Shown: positions 1 through 11,265, numbered from the stretch's first letter. The stretch: DNA of 64,000 nucleotides from Gallionella sp. (GCA_028710525.1 JAQTTY010000015.1:1-64000); one strand, 5' to 3'. Notes: generated from the sequence alone by a model not told the origin. Program-made: numbers and translations.

Positions 1-74
1 TGGAGGTGCGTCCCAGAGTCGAACTGGGCTAACCGGATTTGCAATCCGGGGCATAACCGATTTGCTAACGCACC
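1..74 (-). tRNA. tRNA-Cys (anticodon GCA)
   Basis: The reverse complement folds as a standard cloverleaf. The acceptor stem GGTGCGT pairs with ACGCACC, the anticodon stem CCGGA/TCCGG closes a loop TTGCAAA with anticodon GCA, and the T-loop is GTTCGACTC. The CCA end is encoded at positions 1-3. It lies downstream of tRNA-Gly on the same strand and may be co-transcribed with it. Confidence 0.95.
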
Positions 75-126
75 AAGACTACTCTTTACATCCTCATCCG
101 AGTCATCGCTACTACTTCAAATGAGA

Positions 127-152
127 GAGGGAAAGCTATTATGCTTTCCCTC
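127..152. repeat. 10-bp perfect inverted repeat between the two tRNA genes
   Basis: The arms GAGGGAAAGC and GCTTTCCCTC are separated by a 6-base loop, giving a strong hairpin in the tRNA-Gly to tRNA-Cys spacer. No run of T follows on the minus strand, so it is a poor terminator. A role in processing the tRNA precursor is possible but not shown. Confidence 0.6.
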
Positions 153-157
153 GGATT

Positions 158-233
158 TGGAGCGGGAAAAGAGGTTCGAACTCTCGACCTATACCTTGGC
201 AAGGTATCGCTCTACCAGCTGAGCTATTCCCGC
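158..233 (-). tRNA. tRNA-Gly (anticodon GCC)
   Basis: The reverse complement begins GCGGGAATAGCTCAG and has an anticodon arm with loop TTGCCAA (anticodon GCC), a T-loop GTTCGAACC and an acceptor 3' side TTCCCGCT followed by an encoded CCA at 158-160. All arms pair. It lies upstream of tRNA-Cys on the same strand. Confidence 0.95.
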
Positions 234-293
234 GAAACAGGTGCGCATTATAGGGATGCGGGAAAATCTGTCAACCCAATTATGAATAAATTC

Positions 294-1070
294 TTACGAA
301 TCCATCGGCACACGGAACAGGCGTGAAAAATTCTCACTGGTCGCTGTACCAACCTCCTCCACACTGATGCGGCGCAGCAGTGCAATCTCTTCTGCGACAT
401 GCTTCACATAGGCAGGCTGATTGAGTTTGCCGCGATAAGGCACAGGTGCCAAATACGGAGAGTCAGTCTCGATCAGGATTCGTTCCAGTGGCACACGCTG
501 CGCAACGTCTTTGATTTGGGTGGCGTTCTTGAAGGTCACGATACCGGAGAATGAAATATAGAAACCCAGCTCTATCGCCGCCTGCGCAACTTCCCAATTC
601 TCGGTGAAACAATGCATCACGCCGCCCACTTGCTGCGCCTGCTCTTCGCGCATGATGCGTATCGTGTCTTCGGCTGCGGAACGGGTGTGGATGATGAGCG
701 GCTTGCCGCACTCTCGCGCGGCGCGGATATGGTTGCGGAAACGCTCGCGTTGCCACTCTAGATCGCCGGTCAAACGAAAGTAATCCAAACCTGTCTCGCC
801 TATGGCGATGATCTTGGGATGTTGCGCCAAGCGCACTAGCTCGCCGACACTGGGCTCCAACTCATCCTCGTAGTCTGGATGCACACCCACTGATGCATAA
901 ATATGTTCAAAGCGCTCAGCCAGGGCCAGCACTTGCGGAAAGTCGGCGAGGTTCACCGACACGCACAATGCATTGGTGACATCGTTGCGCTGCATCTGCG
1001 CCAATACCTCATCGATGTTGCCGACCAGATCGGGAAAATTGATATGACAGTGGGAATCTATAAAGGCCAT
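294..1070 (-). CDS. ycfH: TatD-family metal-dependent hydrolase (YcfH type)
   Basis: This 258-residue protein is a TatD-family TIM-barrel metallohydrolase (3'-5' DNA exonuclease or deoxyribonuclease activity is known in the family). The N-terminal metal motif is FIDSHCHINF (residues 3-12). Further family motifs are GETGLDYFR (around residue 91), PLIIHTR (around 124), GVMHCFTE (around 149) and ETDSPYLAP (around 201), which supply the His, Glu and Asp ligands. Length is normal for the family. It is the last gene of the pabC-mltG-tmk-holB-tatD run and starts 3 bases after holB ends, the same neighbourhood as ycfH in enterobacteria. The physiological substrate is not evident from sequence. Confidence 0.95.
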   Translation of the reverse strand: MAFIDSHCHINFPDLVGNIDEVLAQMQRNDVTNALCVSVNLADFPQVLALAERFEHIYASVGVHPDYEDELEPSVGELVRLAQHPKIIAIGETGLDYFRLTGDLEWQRERFRNHIRAARECGKPLIIHTRSAAEDTIRIMREEQAQQVGGVMHCFTENWEVAQAAIELGFYISFSGIVTFKNATQIKDVAQRVPLERILIETDSPYLAPVPYRGKLNQPAYVKHVAEEIALLRRISVEEVGTATSENFSRLFRVPMDS

Positions 1071-1073
1071 GAG

Positions 1074-2072
1074 CTATACACTGAGTAATTGGCGATAGGC
1101 CAGTAATAAGGATTCGAAGAATAGTTTGGGATTGAGCGTGTGTTGCGCCTCGCGCTTCGCGGTCTGCAATAGTTTCTGTAATCGCACCAAATCCAGAGCC
1201 GCGATGGGGGTAACCAGATTCTTGATAGCCGCTTCCTCGCCCGTGTGATAACGCAAACTACCAGCCTGCTTCATGGCGATCAGGTCATAGCACCATTGCT
1301 GCAACCATTGCACCACCAGTACCTGCTCAGTCTTCTGCAACAGTTCCGCCATAGCGAAAGCATCCAGTGACGATGGACTCCGCAAGGCATTCAATAGTTT
1401 GATGCGCTCATCCGCGCCAACCTGAGCATCACCTTGTAGCGCCAGCAGTGGCGAATAACCAGCGGCAGCCAGGGTGTGTTCGGGATCAGTCACGCCTTGA
1501 GTACCCAGCCATTGCGTAGCCGCAGCCGCGTCCGGCACAGCCAAACCAAACGAGACACAGCGGCTGAGTATTGTAGGTAACAGTTGTTGCGGCTTATGTG
1601 TGACCAAAATGAACAGCGTGTTACGTGGCGGCTCTTCTAGATTCTTCAGCAGCGCATTCGCGGCATTACTGTTCATCGCTTCGGCGGGGCAAATGACGAT
1701 GACACGCATGCCGCCCTGATGAGACGTCATCCCCAAGAAGTCTGCCAAGCCGCGCACCTGCTCCACCGTGATCTGCTTACTGGCCTTCTTAACAGACTCG
1801 CTCTCTTCTCCACTCTGACTCAGTGCGTCGGGCTGTAATAGGCGGAAATCGGGATGAGATCCTTGCGATAACCAATGACAGGCGGGACATGTACCGCACG
1901 CTAGCCCCGACGCCTGTGGTCGCTCACACAATAACGAGTGAGCGTAATTCAGTGCCAGATCTAACTTGCCTATGCCCTTAGCACCTTTGAACATCAGCCC
2001 CTGAGGTGGACGCTCGCGCAGTGCCAGCAATCGCTGCCAATCGTTAGCCTGCCAAGGATAGAGTGCGCTCAT
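1074..2072 (-). CDS. holB: DNA polymerase III subunit delta'
   Basis: This 332-residue delta' subunit belongs to the clamp loader that places the beta sliding clamp on DNA. A P-loop-like [11 protein letters not shown] lies near residue 30. A zinc-binding cysteine cluster with CGTCPAC follows around residue 58. [11 protein letters not shown] and the family SRC motif (LPTILSRC) come next, and a helical C-terminal collar domain follows. Delta' itself is not expected to hydrolyse ATP efficiently. The start overlaps the tmk stop by 4 bases, implying translational coupling. Length is normal. Confidence 0.96.
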   Translation of the reverse strand: MSALYPWQANDWQRLLALRERPPQGLMFKGAKGIGKLDLALNYAHSLLCERPQASGLACGTCPACHWLSQGSHPDFRLLQPDALSQSGEESESVKKASKQITVEQVRGLADFLGMTSHQGGMRVIVICPAEAMNSNAANALLKNLEEPPRNTLFILVTHKPQQLLPTILSRCVSFGLAVPDAAAATQWLGTQGVTDPEHTLAAAGYSPLLALQGDAQVGADERIKLLNALRSPSSLDAFAMAELLQKTEQVLVVQWLQQWCYDLIAMKQAGSLRYHTGEEAAIKNLVTPIAALDLVRLQKLLQTAKREAQHTLNPKLFFESLLLAYRQLLSV

Positions 2073-2671
2073 ATTTTGGCGATCAGCGAGACGAGTTGCG
2101 CCGTCACTTGCGCTAGGCTTTGCGCCGCATCGATGACGGCATAGCGTTGTGGCTGTTCCTTTACGCGACGATGGTAGCCACTGCGCACGCGCTCAAAGAA
2201 ATCACCCTGCTCTTGTTCGAATTTATCCAGCATCACATTGTTAGACAGACGCTGACGCGCCACCTGCACCGGCACATCGAAGAATAAGGTCAAATCAGGC
2301 TGAAGATCGGCGTGCACCCACTGCTCCAGCTGTTGCAACTTCTGCCAATCCATACCGCGGCCCGCGCCCTGATAGGCAAAACTCGCGTCAGTGTAGCGAT
2401 CAGAGATGACCCACTTGCCCGCTTGTAGCGCTGGCTTGATGACCTGCGCGATATGCTCGGCGCGGGCGGCGAACATCAACAGCGCCTCGGTATCCATGCT
2501 CATCTTTTGATGCAACAGTATCTCGCGCAACTGCTCTCCTAGGGGCGTGCCACCTGGCTCACGCGTCACGATAACCTCATGTCCACGCGCTTTGAGTTGT
2601 TCTGCGAACCAATTGAGATGGGTGCTCTTACCAGCACCATCCATACCTTCGAAGCTGATGAATTTATTCAT
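2069..2671 (-). CDS. tmk: Thymidylate kinase
   Basis: This 200-residue enzyme phosphorylates dTMP to dTDP with ATP, an essential step of dTTP synthesis. The Walker A motif GMDGAGKST is at residues 9-17, [11 protein letters not shown] follows near residue 36 and the DRY-type motif [14 protein letters not shown] near residue 89. Length matches the bacterial family. It follows mltG by 5 bases and overlaps holB by 4 bases, so it is an internal member of the operon. Confidence 0.97.
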   Translation of the reverse strand: MNKFISFEGMDGAGKSTHLNWFAEQLKARGHEVIVTREPGGTPLGEQLREILLHQKMSMDTEALLMFAARAEHIAQVIKPALQAGKWVISDRYTDASFAYQGAGRGMDWQKLQQLEQWVHADLQPDLTLFFDVPVQVARQRLSNNVMLDKFEQEQGDFFERVRSGYHRRVKEQPQRYAVIDAAQSLAQVTAQLVSLIAKI

Positions 2672-2676
2672 AATGT

Positions 2677-3657
2677 CTATTTGATTTGAAATCTCTGAAC
2701 GGCACGATTGTGCGCCGCGAGGTTGTTGGAGAATTGCGAACTACCATCGCCGCGCGCTACGAAATACAAGGCATCAGTCTTGGCCGGGTGCAAAGCCGCA
2801 TGCAAGGCAGCGACACCTGGCAATGCAATCGGAGTAGGCGGCAAGCCTGCGCGGGTATAGGTGTTGTATTGCGTATCGATATGCAGATCTTTGCGGCGAA
2901 TATTGCCGTCGAACTTGTCGCCCATGCCGTAGATGACGGTGGGATCGGTCTGCAACAACATGCCCCTACGCAAACGATTCACGAACACACCGGCAATCAT
3001 GTCTCGGTCACTAGGTGTGCCGGTCTCCTTCTCGACGATGGAAGCCAGTATCAGAGCTTCATAGGGCGTAGCCAAGGGCAGCCCCGCCTCACGTCCTGCC
3101 CAAGCCTGCGCCAATCGCTGCTGCATAGTCTCGTAAGCACGCTTGAAAATCTGTACGTCGCTACTACCTGAAGCAAAGTTATAGGTATCTGGGAAGAATA
3201 AACCCTCGGGGTGGATTTCAGTCGCACCTATGCGCTGCAACAGCTCTACGTCACTAAGGGCCTGTGTATTGTGTTTCAAACTGGGATGCTCATTCACGGC
3301 GGCACGAAACTGTTTGAAGCTCCATCCCTCAATGACACTCAACTGACTTTGGTTCACCTGACCTTTGCTGATGATCTCCAGCAGTTCCATCATATTCACC
3401 GGTGCGCTCAAAGAGTATTCGCCCGTCTTGAGCTGGCCGGCCTTGCCCGACAATCTCCCCAACCACACGAAAATCAGCTCCTGATCCAGTAACCGCTCTT
3501 TACCGAGTTGATGTGCGACTGTTTTCAGACTGCTGCCCGACTGCAGATTGAACGCAAAAGGCGTGCTGGGAAGTGCCATAGGTGTGTAGGCGAAATAGCC
3601 TACTGCTACGGCAAGCAACAGGACCAGCAACAGCATCGTTCGAAATATAAATCTCAT
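2677..3657 (-). CDS. mltG: Endolytic murein transglycosylase MltG
   Basis: This 326-residue inner-membrane protein is the YceG/MltG lytic transglycosylase, which cleaves nascent glycan strands and so helps set their length. It has one N-terminal membrane segment (about residues 5-25) and a periplasmic region with a LysM-like subdomain (around 45-105). The catalytic domain contains ASIVEKETG, with the family catalytic Glu, followed by [20 protein letters not shown]. Length is typical. It begins 2 bases after pabC ends and is followed by tmk, the usual proteobacterial arrangement. Confidence 0.96.
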   Translation of the reverse strand: MRFIFRTMLLLVLLLAVAVGYFAYTPMALPSTPFAFNLQSGSSLKTVAHQLGKERLLDQELIFVWLGRLSGKAGQLKTGEYSLSAPVNMMELLEIISKGQVNQSQLSVIEGWSFKQFRAAVNEHPSLKHNTQALSDVELLQRIGATEIHPEGLFFPDTYNFASGSSDVQIFKRAYETMQQRLAQAWAGREAGLPLATPYEALILASIVEKETGTPSDRDMIAGVFVNRLRRGMLLQTDPTVIYGMGDKFDGNIRRKDLHIDTQYNTYTRAGLPPTPIALPGVAALHAALHPAKTDALYFVARGDGSSQFSNNLAAHNRAVQRFQIK

Positions 3658-3659
3658 CT

Positions 3660-4466
3660 CTACCCTCTTTGCTCCAGTGCTGCCGCTAAACGTGACACGA
3701 AGGAGAAGTCGCTCCAGCTCCGCTCATTCAACGCTCGTACCGGCCACACCCCGATCACGCTATTGACCAAGAACAACGCCTCTGCCAAGTATACTTCGGC
3801 CAGCATCACGTCTCTGATCTGCACTGCAATACCTTGCTCCTGCGCGTAAGCCAACACACGGTCGCGCTGCACACCGGCAACTCCGCATCTATCCAACTTG
3901 GGCGTAATCAAGCAGCCGTCGCGTAACAGAAACAGATTACTGCGCGTACCTTCTATCACCCTGCTCTGAGTGTCCAAGAGCAAGCCTTCGGAAATCTCTG
4001 AGTCTGTGCACTCTGCCGCAGCCAGCACATTTTCCAGACGATTGAGATGCTTGATGCCCGCCAGTCGCGGCTGTTCACTTAAACGAATGTCGCAGACTCG
4101 CACACGCACGCCGCTACGGCTCCACTCCGGCGGATACTCTGGGGCGGTCGATACATCCCATATATGGGTGGGCTGCGCATCGTGCGGTGGGGCGTAACCA
4201 CGACTCCCCTGTCCGCGCGTCACGATAAGCTTGATGATGCCATTCGGATGGCTAGTCAATATCCCATCCAACTCAGCCAAAAGTAACGACGAAGCAGGAC
4301 AAACGATGCCCAGCCTTACACAATCATTCCTTATCTTTTCCAGATGCAATTGACGCTGTAACGCGATACCGTTACGCGCCAACAGGGTACGGAACACCCC
4401 ATCTCCGTACAACAGACCGCGATCGCGGATACTGATCAGATCACTAGATAGTCCATTGATTAACAT
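3660..4466 (-). CDS. pabC: Aminodeoxychorismate lyase
   Basis: This fold-type IV PLP enzyme converts 4-amino-4-deoxychorismate to 4-aminobenzoate and pyruvate for folate synthesis. The N-terminus reads MLINGLSSDLISIRDRGLLY followed by GDGVFRTL, the family signature. The PLP-binding Lys is in GIKHLNRLENVLAA, and the C-terminal phosphate-binding region contains EGTRSNLF. I chose the ATG at 4466. An in-frame start at 4553 would place 29 unrelated residues in front and would lie inside the terminator of fabF. No strong ribosome binding site is visible at 4466. Product about 268 residues. Confidence 0.93.
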   Translation of the reverse strand: MLINGLSSDLISIRDRGLLYGDGVFRTLLARNGIALQRQLHLEKIRNDCVRLGIVCPASSLLLAELDGILTSHPNGIIKLIVTRGQGSRGYAPPHDAQPTHIWDVSTAPEYPPEWSRSGVRVRVCDIRLSEQPRLAGIKHLNRLENVLAAAECTDSEISEGLLLDTQSRVIEGTRSNLFLLRDGCLITPKLDRCGVAGVQRDRVLAYAQEQGIAVQIRDVMLAEVYLAEALFLVNSVIGVWPVRALNERSWSDFSFVSRLAAALEQRG

Positions 4467-4528
4467 AGCTTGATTATGCGGCGAACTTGGGGGCAATCCC
4501 GCATCCGCACTGCGTGAAGTACGGGCGT

Positions 4529-4573
4529 AAAAAAACGGGATCCACCAAACCAAACATCACTTGGTGATCCCGC
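4529..4573 (-). terminator. Rho-independent terminator downstream of fabF
   Basis: On the minus strand a GC-rich stem with arms CGGGATCACCAA and TTGGTGGATCCCG (one bulged G) is followed directly by seven T residues. It lies 44 bases after the fabF stop and before the pabC start, separating acpP-fabF from pabC and the genes after it. Confidence 0.9.
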
Positions 4574-4616
4574 ATCTTTATGCCTTTGGGCACGATCTGA
4601 GTTAGCGCGGTCTTGT

Positions 4617-5849
4617 TCAGACCTTGCGGAACACCAGTGTGCCGTTGGTTCCGCCAAAACCGAAGTTGTTGTTCACAGCCACATCGATCTTCATGTCCCT
4701 TGCGTTATTGGCGCAATAGTCCAAATCACACTCAGGATCCTGATTGAAGATATTGATGGTTGGAGGCGAGATCTGATTGTGTACTGCCAAAGCACAGAAC
4801 ACCGATTCGATACCGCCCGCACCGCCCAACAAGTGACCTGTCATAGACTTAGTCGAGTTAACCACCAATTTCTTGGCATGGTCACCGAAAGCCAACTTGA
4901 TCGCATCAGTCTCGTTCTTGTCACCCAAAGGTGTGGAAGTACCATGCGCGTTGACATATTGCACTTGATCTGGATTCAGACCTGCGTTCTTCAACGCGTT
5001 CAACATACTGCGCTTGGGACCATCGCTGTTAGGCGAAGTGATGTGATAAGCGTCGCCACTCATACCATAACCAGCCAACTCTGCGTAGATCGTCGCACCG
5101 CGTGCCTTGGCATGCTCGTACTCTTCCAAGACCATCACACCGGCACCTTCACCCATCACGAAACCATCTCTGTCCTTATCCCAAGGACGGCTGGAAGTGG
5201 CGGGATCATCGTTGCGTGTACTCAGCGCGCGTGCGGAAGAAAACCCCCCCACAGCCAAAGAGTTGATTGTTGCCTCAGCACCGCCAGCAATCATCACATC
5301 AGCATCACCATACTCGATGATACGAGCAGATTCGCCTATGCAATGTGTGCCGGTAGTACATGCAGACACCATCGCCAAGTTCGGGCCTTTGAGACCGAAC
5401 ATCACAGACAGATTGCCCGAGATCATATTGATGATGCTGCCAGGAATGAAGAACGGCGATATCTTGCGTGGGCCACCTGCAAGATAATCGTTGTGCGTGT
5501 CTTCGATCATGGGCAGACCGCCGATACCGGAACCGATATTCACGCCGATACGCTCTGCATTCTGTTCGGTGACTTCCAAGCCCGAATCTTTAAGCGCCTC
5601 GATACCGGCCACCAGACCAAAATGGATGAACTTATCCATCCGTCGTGCATCTTTGGCAGGCAGATATTGCGTGACATCAAAGTCCTTAACCTCACCGGCG
5701 ACCTGGCAAGCAAAAGCACTTGGATCGAAATGACTGATACGGGTGATTCCAGATTTTCCGGCAATGATGTTCTGCCAGGCTCCTAGAATCCCGATCCCGA
5801 CTGGAGAGACTATCCCCAGCCCAGTTATAACAACTCTACGTTTAGACAA
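4617..5849 (-). CDS. fabF: 3-oxoacyl-[acyl-carrier-protein] synthase II
   Basis: This 410-residue thiolase-fold enzyme condenses malonyl-ACP with acyl-ACP in fatty-acid elongation. The start MSKRRVVITGLGIVSPVG is the family N-terminus. The nucleophilic Cys is in VSACTTGTHCIG, and the two catalytic His are in NAHGTSTPLGD and KSMTGHLLGGAGG. The protein ends with NNNFGFGGTNGTLVF. Length is typical. It lies 34 bases after acpP and is probably co-transcribed with it. A terminator follows. Confidence 0.98.
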   Translation of the reverse strand: MSKRRVVITGLGIVSPVGIGILGAWQNIIAGKSGITRISHFDPSAFACQVAGEVKDFDVTQYLPAKDARRMDKFIHFGLVAGIEALKDSGLEVTEQNAERIGVNIGSGIGGLPMIEDTHNDYLAGGPRKISPFFIPGSIINMISGNLSVMFGLKGPNLAMVSACTTGTHCIGESARIIEYGDADVMIAGGAEATINSLAVGGFSSARALSTRNDDPATSSRPWDKDRDGFVMGEGAGVMVLEEYEHAKARGATIYAELAGYGMSGDAYHITSPNSDGPKRSMLNALKNAGLNPDQVQYVNAHGTSTPLGDKNETDAIKLAFGDHAKKLVVNSTKSMTGHLLGGAGGIESVFCALAVHNQISPPTINIFNQDPECDLDYCANNARDMKIDVAVNNNFGFGGTNGTLVFRKV

Positions 5850-5883
5850 GCTGACTCCGTTTTACAACAGATGATGAAAGGAA

Positions 5884-6117
5884 TTACTTTTGATGAGCCA
5901 GGACGTAGTCGATGGCATTTTGAACAGTGGTGATCTTCTCTGCATCTTCATCAGGAATTTCGCATTCAAATTCTTCTTCCAGTGCCATTACCAACTCAAC
6001 TGTATCCAGAGAGTCAGCGCCCAGATCATTTACGAATGAAGATTCGTTTTTAACTTCAGCTTCGTTAACACCCAGTTGCTCAGAAACGATCTTTTTTACA
6101 CGTTGTTCAATAGACAT
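5884..6117 (-). CDS. acpP: Acyl carrier protein
   Basis: This 77-residue acidic four-helix carrier protein tethers growing acyl chains on 4'-phosphopantetheine. The attachment Ser is in the motif [15 protein letters not shown] strong ribosome binding site (AGGAG) sits 6 to 7 bases upstream. The 173 bases between it and the terminator at 6291-6322 must hold its promoter; I see no confident -35/-10 pair. fabD and fabG do not lie upstream, so acpP-fabF is a separate two-gene unit here. Confidence 0.98.
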   Translation of the reverse strand: MSIEQRVKKIVSEQLGVNEAEVKNESSFVNDLGADSLDTVELVMALEEEFECEIPDEDAEKITTVQNAIDYVLAHQK

Positions 6118-6290
6118 ATTTATCTCCTACCCTAAATTAAAGTTCAAAAAAGCTGCGGCATTGTATCAAATTTGCTTAGATTTCCAAACGACATCGACAC
6201 TCGCGATAAAAGGTCTGGCAAATCATCTTGTTGCGCCTTGCGGAAGGGACACCGTCTATCTGTCGTCACTCACTAGGACTTCACAGACAA

Positions 6291-6322
6291 TAAAAAAGGG
6301 AGTCCGTTGGGACTCCCTTTTT
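6291..6322. terminator. Bidirectional-type terminator downstream of hupB
   Basis: A perfect stem GGGAGTCC/GGACTCCC with a short loop is flanked by A6 on one side and T5 on the other. It lies 27 bases after the hupB stop and upstream of the acpP promoter region, so on the minus strand it ends hupB transcription. Confidence 0.93.
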
Positions 6323-6348
6323 AACTGTACTAACCGATGAAGCAGCGC

Positions 6349-6633
6349 TTACTTCTTAACGCCGTTCACTGTGGCTTTCAGTGTCGCACCTGGTTTGAAT
6401 GCAGGAACTTTAGATGCTTTGATCTTCAGTTCAGCGCCAGTCTTGGGATTGCGGCCAACACGCGCTGCACGTTTACGAACTTCGAATGTACCGAAACCAA
6501 CCAAAGCGATGTTGTCGCCTTTTTTCAGCGTAGCGCTGATGATTTCCAACAGACCTGCGATATTACGTTCAGCATCAGCCTTCGTACCGCCAACTTTTGC
6601 AGCCAATGCATCTATCAGTTCTTTTCTGTTCAT
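6349..6633 (-). CDS. hupB: DNA-binding protein HU-beta
   Basis: This 94-residue histone-like protein bends and compacts DNA as a dimer. The N-terminus MNRKELIDALAAKVG and the family signature GFGTFEVRKRAARVGRNPKTG, with the intercalating Pro in the beta-arm, identify HU rather than IHF. Length is typical. It has its own terminator downstream and stands as a monocistronic gene. The 212-base gap between it and parC on the upstream side is AT-rich and presumably carries its promoter. Confidence 0.97.
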   Translation of the reverse strand: MNRKELIDALAAKVGGTKADAERNIAGLLEIISATLKKGDNIALVGFGTFEVRKRAARVGRNPKTGAELKIKASKVPAFKPGATLKATVNGVKK

Positions 6634-6845
6634 GTTGTTTATTCCCTAGTTAGTGTATGAATAAATAACTGCACCACGCAGCGGGTTTAAGTTTAGCACC
6701 CAACCCAACCATTATGTACAGCGATATTTGGATTTTTTTGCACCAATTGTGTACAGAGCGTTAAGCTTGCAGGCCATATACATAGGCCTATACGTGCTTA
6801 TCTGAGTACGACATAACCATCCCGCTGTTAATCCGACAAAATTAC

Positions 6846-9263
6846 TCAAGCCAATTGCTTGACGCTACGCACCACACTATTTCCTTTGACCGGCAAAGAC
6901 TTACCGCCTCGGGCACGCTTGCCGAAGTAGCCCTGTAACGCTGAGCCCTCCAGTTTGAGCAACTGCTCCTTGGCGCCCGTGGTAACTGCCACCAGCACAC
7001 TGGGTTGATCTATCACCGTGACTGCCGCTAACTCGTCACCTTCGGCTAGCCCCAGCACGATCACGCCTTTACCACCGCCCGGCAGGTTCTTCAACTCGAC
7101 TAGGGTGAACACCAACAGCCTGCCGGCACGGGATGCAGCCACGACCAACGAGTGTGGTTTGCCACTGAACGATACCGGCGGCAAGATCGTTGCACCGTCC
7201 ACTGTAATGAATTGTTTACCCGCCTTGTTGCGCCCGACCATATCACCTAGGGTGCAACTGAAACCATAGCCCGCATTGGTGGCCAACAACAGTTGCTGCG
7301 CGGCATCGCCACACAGGGCATGGACGATGCGCGCACCACTGGCGACCTCGATCAAGGTCGCCAGCGGCACACCGTCACCGCGACCACCTGGCAGCTGTGA
7401 GACAGGAATACTGCACACACGGCCATTGCTACAAATAACTATGCACTGGTCAGTGGTGCGACATTCGAAGCTCGCCAACAACGCATCACCTTCCTTGAAG
7501 GCGATGGTACTCATATCTAGACCATGACCTAATCGTGTTCTCGCCCAATGCTTAGTGGAGATGATGACCGTCACAGGCTCATCGACGACAGCTACGCTCA
7601 ACACCGCACGTTCGGCCTGTTCGATCAGCGTACGACGTTCGTCACCAAAGGTTTTCACATCTGCATCTATCTCGTTTGCTACCAAAGTGCGCAAAGCCTT
7701 CTCGCTGGCGAGCAAGCGTTGCAACTTACTGCGCTCATCCTGCAGCGCTTTCAGTTCACGCTCTATCTTGATTCCTTCTAACTTGGCCAGTTGGCGCAGA
7801 CGAATCTCTAAGATGTCGTCGGCTTGACGCTCAGACAATTGGAAACGTGCAATCAGCGCGGACTTCGGTTCATCCGACTCGCGTATCACCGCGATCACCT
7901 CATCGATATTCAGATAGACGATCATGCGTCCTTCCAAGATATGGATGCGGTCATCAACCTGCGCCAAACGATGGGTGACGCGGCGGTACACAGTGCTGAG
8001 TCGGAACTGCGCCCATTCGCGCAAGATCGCGGCGAGCGGCTTCTGCTGCGGTCGACCGTCCAGTCCTATCATCACCATATTCAATGACAGTGAGCACTCC
8101 AAGCTGGTGTGTGCCAGCAGCACCGTCATCAATTCAGCGGGGGTTTGACGACTCGATTTAGGTTCGAGCACCAAGCGCACCGCCTGATCCTTGTCTGACT
8201 CGTCCGATATCTTGTCCAGCACCGATAGGATCAGTGCCTTGTTCTGAACCTGATCCTGAGACAGCGCTTTTTTATTGGCGCGCACCTTAGGATTGGTCAG
8301 GTCTTCTATCTCTTCCAATATCTTGCGGGTGGACACCCCGTGCGGCAATTCATGCACTACGACTTGCCACTGACCACGTGCCAGCTCTTCAACTGTCCAG
8401 CGTGCGCGCATCTTGAGTGAGCCACGTCCTACGCGGTAACACTCGCGTATCTCGGCAGCCGAGGAAATGATCTGCCCACCACCGGGCAGGTCGGGACCGT
8501 TCACACTCTCCAGCAAGGCCTCATCGGTGAGGTGCGGGTCGCGCACACAGGCTGCTGCGGCCACACCGATTTCGCCCAGATTGTGTGGCGGTATCTCGGT
8601 GGCCATGCCGACCGCGATACCGGAAGCACCATTGAGCAACACCATGGGTAGACGTGCCGGCAACAACGCCGGTTCTTCGAAGGCTCCGTCGTAGTTGGGG
8701 ATGAAATCCACCGTGCCCATATTGATCTCAGACAGCAGCAGTTCAGCGATAGGCGTCAAACGGCTTTCCGTGTAGCGCATCGCAGCGGCATTGTCACCAT
8801 CGCGCGAACCAAAGTTACCCTGCCCGTCCACCAACGGATAACGCAGCGAGAAACTTTGCGCCAAACGCACCATCGCCTCATAGGCTGAGGAATCACCATG
8901 CGGATGGAACTTACCCAGCACCTCGCCAACCACACGCGCCGACTTCACATGGCGGCTGTTCGCCACCAAGCCCATCTCGCGCATCGCATACAGGATGCGG
9001 CGTTGTACCGGCTTCTGGCCGTCACACACATCCGGCAGCGCACGTCCCTTTACCACTGACACTGCGTATTCTAGATAGGCGCGCTCAGCATATTGCGCCA
9101 GCGGTACGGCATCGCCTTCGGGCGGCGGTGGCAATGCTGTAAAACTGCGTCCACCGCCATTGCCACCAGTGGCAACTGCAACGACCTCAGTTTCCACTTC
9201 AGCCTCGACCACACCCAAATCTAGATCGCCCACGTATTGTCCCGGATCGTTAGACATCGCCAT
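6846..9263 (-). CDS. parC: DNA topoisomerase IV subunit A
   Basis: This 805-residue type IIA topoisomerase breakage-reunion subunit decatenates daughter chromosomes with ParE. The catalytic Tyr is Y164 in AAAMRYTE. The quinolone-resistance region reads [14 protein letters not shown] with unmutated Ser and Glu positions. The short C-terminal region and the parE neighbour favour ParC over GyrA. An N-terminal extension of about 50 Gly/Glu/Val-rich residues precedes the usual start of the domain. The gene overlaps the end of parE by 14 bases; an ATG at 9257 is an alternative start. Confidence 0.95.
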   Translation of the reverse strand: MAMSNDPGQYVGDLDLGVVEAEVETEVVAVATGGNGGGRSFTALPPPPEGDAVPLAQYAERAYLEYAVSVVKGRALPDVCDGQKPVQRRILYAMREMGLVANSRHVKSARVVGEVLGKFHPHGDSSAYEAMVRLAQSFSLRYPLVDGQGNFGSRDGDNAAAMRYTESRLTPIAELLLSEINMGTVDFIPNYDGAFEEPALLPARLPMVLLNGASGIAVGMATEIPPHNLGEIGVAAAACVRDPHLTDEALLESVNGPDLPGGGQIISSAAEIRECYRVGRGSLKMRARWTVEELARGQWQVVVHELPHGVSTRKILEEIEDLTNPKVRANKKALSQDQVQNKALILSVLDKISDESDKDQAVRLVLEPKSSRQTPAELMTVLLAHTSLECSLSLNMVMIGLDGRPQQKPLAAILREWAQFRLSTVYRRVTHRLAQVDDRIHILEGRMIVYLNIDEVIAVIRESDEPKSALIARFQLSERQADDILEIRLRQLAKLEGIKIERELKALQDERSKLQRLLASEKALRTLVANEIDADVKTFGDERRTLIEQAERAVLSVAVVDEPVTVIISTKHWARTRLGHGLDMSTIAFKEGDALLASFECRTTDQCIVICSNGRVCSIPVSQLPGGRGDGVPLATLIEVASGARIVHALCGDAAQQLLLATNAGYGFSCTLGDMVGRNKAGKQFITVDGATILPPVSFSGKPHSLVVAASRAGRLLVFTLVELKNLPGGGKGVIVLGLAEGDELAAVTVIDQPSVLVAVTTGAKEQLLKLEGSALQGYFGKRARGGKSLPVKGNSVVRSVKQLA

Positions 9264-11214
9264 TCACCTCGTTACCATGGAACTCCAGCCAAGCACGACG
9301 CGTGCTGGACTCCTGTTTACCCATCAACATATTCATCATCTGGTGCGTCTCTTGGTGGGTATGCACATCGAACTCCACACGCAGCGCACGACGCGTATCG
9401 GGATTCATAGTCGTTTCCCAAAGTTGGATAGCATTCATCTCGCCCAAGCCTTTGAAGCGCGACACCGACCAAGCGCCCTCTCGTATCTTTTCGGTGCGCA
9501 AGCGGTCTTCGATAGCGGTCAGTTCAGCTGCATTCAGCGCATAGATCTTGCGCAACGGTTTCTTGCCCACGGCGGGCACATCGACACGGAATAAGGGGGG
9601 TTGTGCGACGAAGATACGACCGGCCTCGACCACCTTAGGGAAGTGCCTAAAGAACAAGGTGAGCAACAGAGTGGAGATGTGTGAACCATCCACGTCCGCA
9701 TCCGCCATGATGTAGACGCTGCTGTAACGCATCGCGCCCATATCTACAACGTCATCGACTCCGTGTGGATCGATTCCTATGGCGACCGCGATGTCATGCA
9801 CTTCAGCGTTGGCGAACAATCGATCACGGTCCACCTCGAAAGTGTTCAACACCTTGCCGCGCAAGGGCAGAATAGCTTGAAACTCTTTGTTGCGACCCTG
9901 CTTGGCTGAACCGCCTGCCGAATCACCTTCGACCAAGAACAGCTCGTTGCGCGTCGCATCAGAACTGGCGCAATCGGTCAATTTGCCAGGCAACACCGCG
10001 ACACTCGAACCTTTTTTCTTCTCTACTTTTTGCGCGGAACGCATACGGCTCTGCGCCTGACGGATGGTGATCTCGGCGATCTTCTTGCCGTATTCGACAT
10101 GCTCGTTGAGCCACAACAACAGCGGGTCAGTAATCATCAACGACACCAGCTTCAAAGCATCGCATGACACCAACTTATCTTTGGTCTGTCCTTGGAATTG
10201 CGGGTCCAACACCTTGGCGGACAAAACGAAACTGACACGAGAGAACGCGTCGTCCGACACCAACTTCACGCCCTTGGGCGTCAGTCCGTGCATCTCGATG
10301 AAACTCTTTACCGCCGCGTAGATACCGTCGCGCAGACCGGAGTCATGCGTACCGCCGTTAAGTGTTGGGATCAGGTTCACATAGGACTCGCGAATCACCG
10401 GCCCCTCTTCTGACCAAGTGAACGCCCATGCCGCGCCCTCACCGGGCGCATAACCCGAGTCGCTGCCTTTTTGGACGAACTTCTCACCGTCAAAGATCGG
10501 CACAGCTAACTCTTGCTCACTCAAGGCCTGCGTCAAATAGCCACGCAAGCCGTCGGGATAGGACCACGTCTGAGTCTGCTGAGTCTTCTCGGTATACAGG
10601 CTGACGTTCACGCCGGGCAACAACACCGCTTTTGAACGCAAGGAGCGTTCCAGCTGCGCCATCACCACATTAGGGGTATCGAAATACTTCGCGTTGGGCC
10701 AAGCACGCACTAGTGTGCTGGTACGCTTCTTGGGTGCAGTACCAATCTGTACCAGCGGCTGTTCGGCTACACCGTCAAGAAAGCGTATGAAGTATTCGCC
10801 GCCGTCGCGACATACCGTCACCTCGACCTTATGCGACAAGGCATTGGTCACTGCCACGCCCACACCGTGCAGACCACCGGAAAATTTGTAAGCGCCATCC
10901 GACTCCTTGTCGAACTTGCCACCCGAATGCAAAACAGTGAATGCCACTTCCACCACCGACACGCCCTCTTCGGGGTGTAGACCGACCGGGATACCGCGTC
11001 CATCATCCAGCACGGAGATAGAGCCATCCTCGTGTGCCGTAACAAAGATACTCTTGGCAAATCCGGCCAGCGCTTCATCACAAGCGTTATCCACCACCTC
11101 GGCGATCAGATGGGTGGGACTCTCCAAATTGGTATACATACCCGGCCGTTGCCGCACCGGGTCCAGGCCGCGCAGCACCTTGAAGGATGATTCGTCATAG
11201 ACGTTCTTAGTCAT
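9250..11214 (-). CDS. parE: DNA topoisomerase IV subunit B
   Basis: This 654-residue ATPase subunit partners ParC. The N-terminal GHKL ATPase region contains [20 protein letters not shown] (around residues 23-42) and DDGRGIPVG. The S5-like transducer domain follows. The TOPRIM domain has [16 protein letters not shown] and the metal-binding [12 protein letters not shown]. Length is typical for ParE and shorter than E. coli GyrB. It is upstream of and overlaps parC, so the two subunits are translationally coupled. Confidence 0.96.
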   Translation of the reverse strand: MTKNVYDESSFKVLRGLDPVRQRPGMYTNLESPTHLIAEVVDNACDEALAGFAKSIFVTAHEDGSISVLDDGRGIPVGLHPEEGVSVVEVAFTVLHSGGKFDKESDGAYKFSGGLHGVGVAVTNALSHKVEVTVCRDGGEYFIRFLDGVAEQPLVQIGTAPKKRTSTLVRAWPNAKYFDTPNVVMAQLERSLRSKAVLLPGVNVSLYTEKTQQTQTWSYPDGLRGYLTQALSEQELAVPIFDGEKFVQKGSDSGYAPGEGAAWAFTWSEEGPVIRESYVNLIPTLNGGTHDSGLRDGIYAAVKSFIEMHGLTPKGVKLVSDDAFSRVSFVLSAKVLDPQFQGQTKDKLVSCDALKLVSLMITDPLLLWLNEHVEYGKKIAEITIRQAQSRMRSAQKVEKKKGSSVAVLPGKLTDCASSDATRNELFLVEGDSAGGSAKQGRNKEFQAILPLRGKVLNTFEVDRDRLFANAEVHDIAVAIGIDPHGVDDVVDMGAMRYSSVYIMADADVDGSHISTLLLTLFFRHFPKVVEAGRIFVAQPPLFRVDVPAVGKKPLRKIYALNAAELTAIEDRLRTEKIREGAWSVSRFKGLGEMNAIQLWETTMNPDTRRALRVEFDVHTHQETHQMMNMLMGKQESSTRRAWLEFHGNEVNGDV

Positions 11215-11265
11215 GTTGCTCCTTGCCTCAGTCCAAATTTACGGGACGGATTCTACTGTACAGAC

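Noticed and set aside
4779..5786. 335-codon plus-strand open frame opposite fabF
   Set aside because: It is antisense to an unmistakable fabF, has no family resemblance and is a by-product of codon bias.
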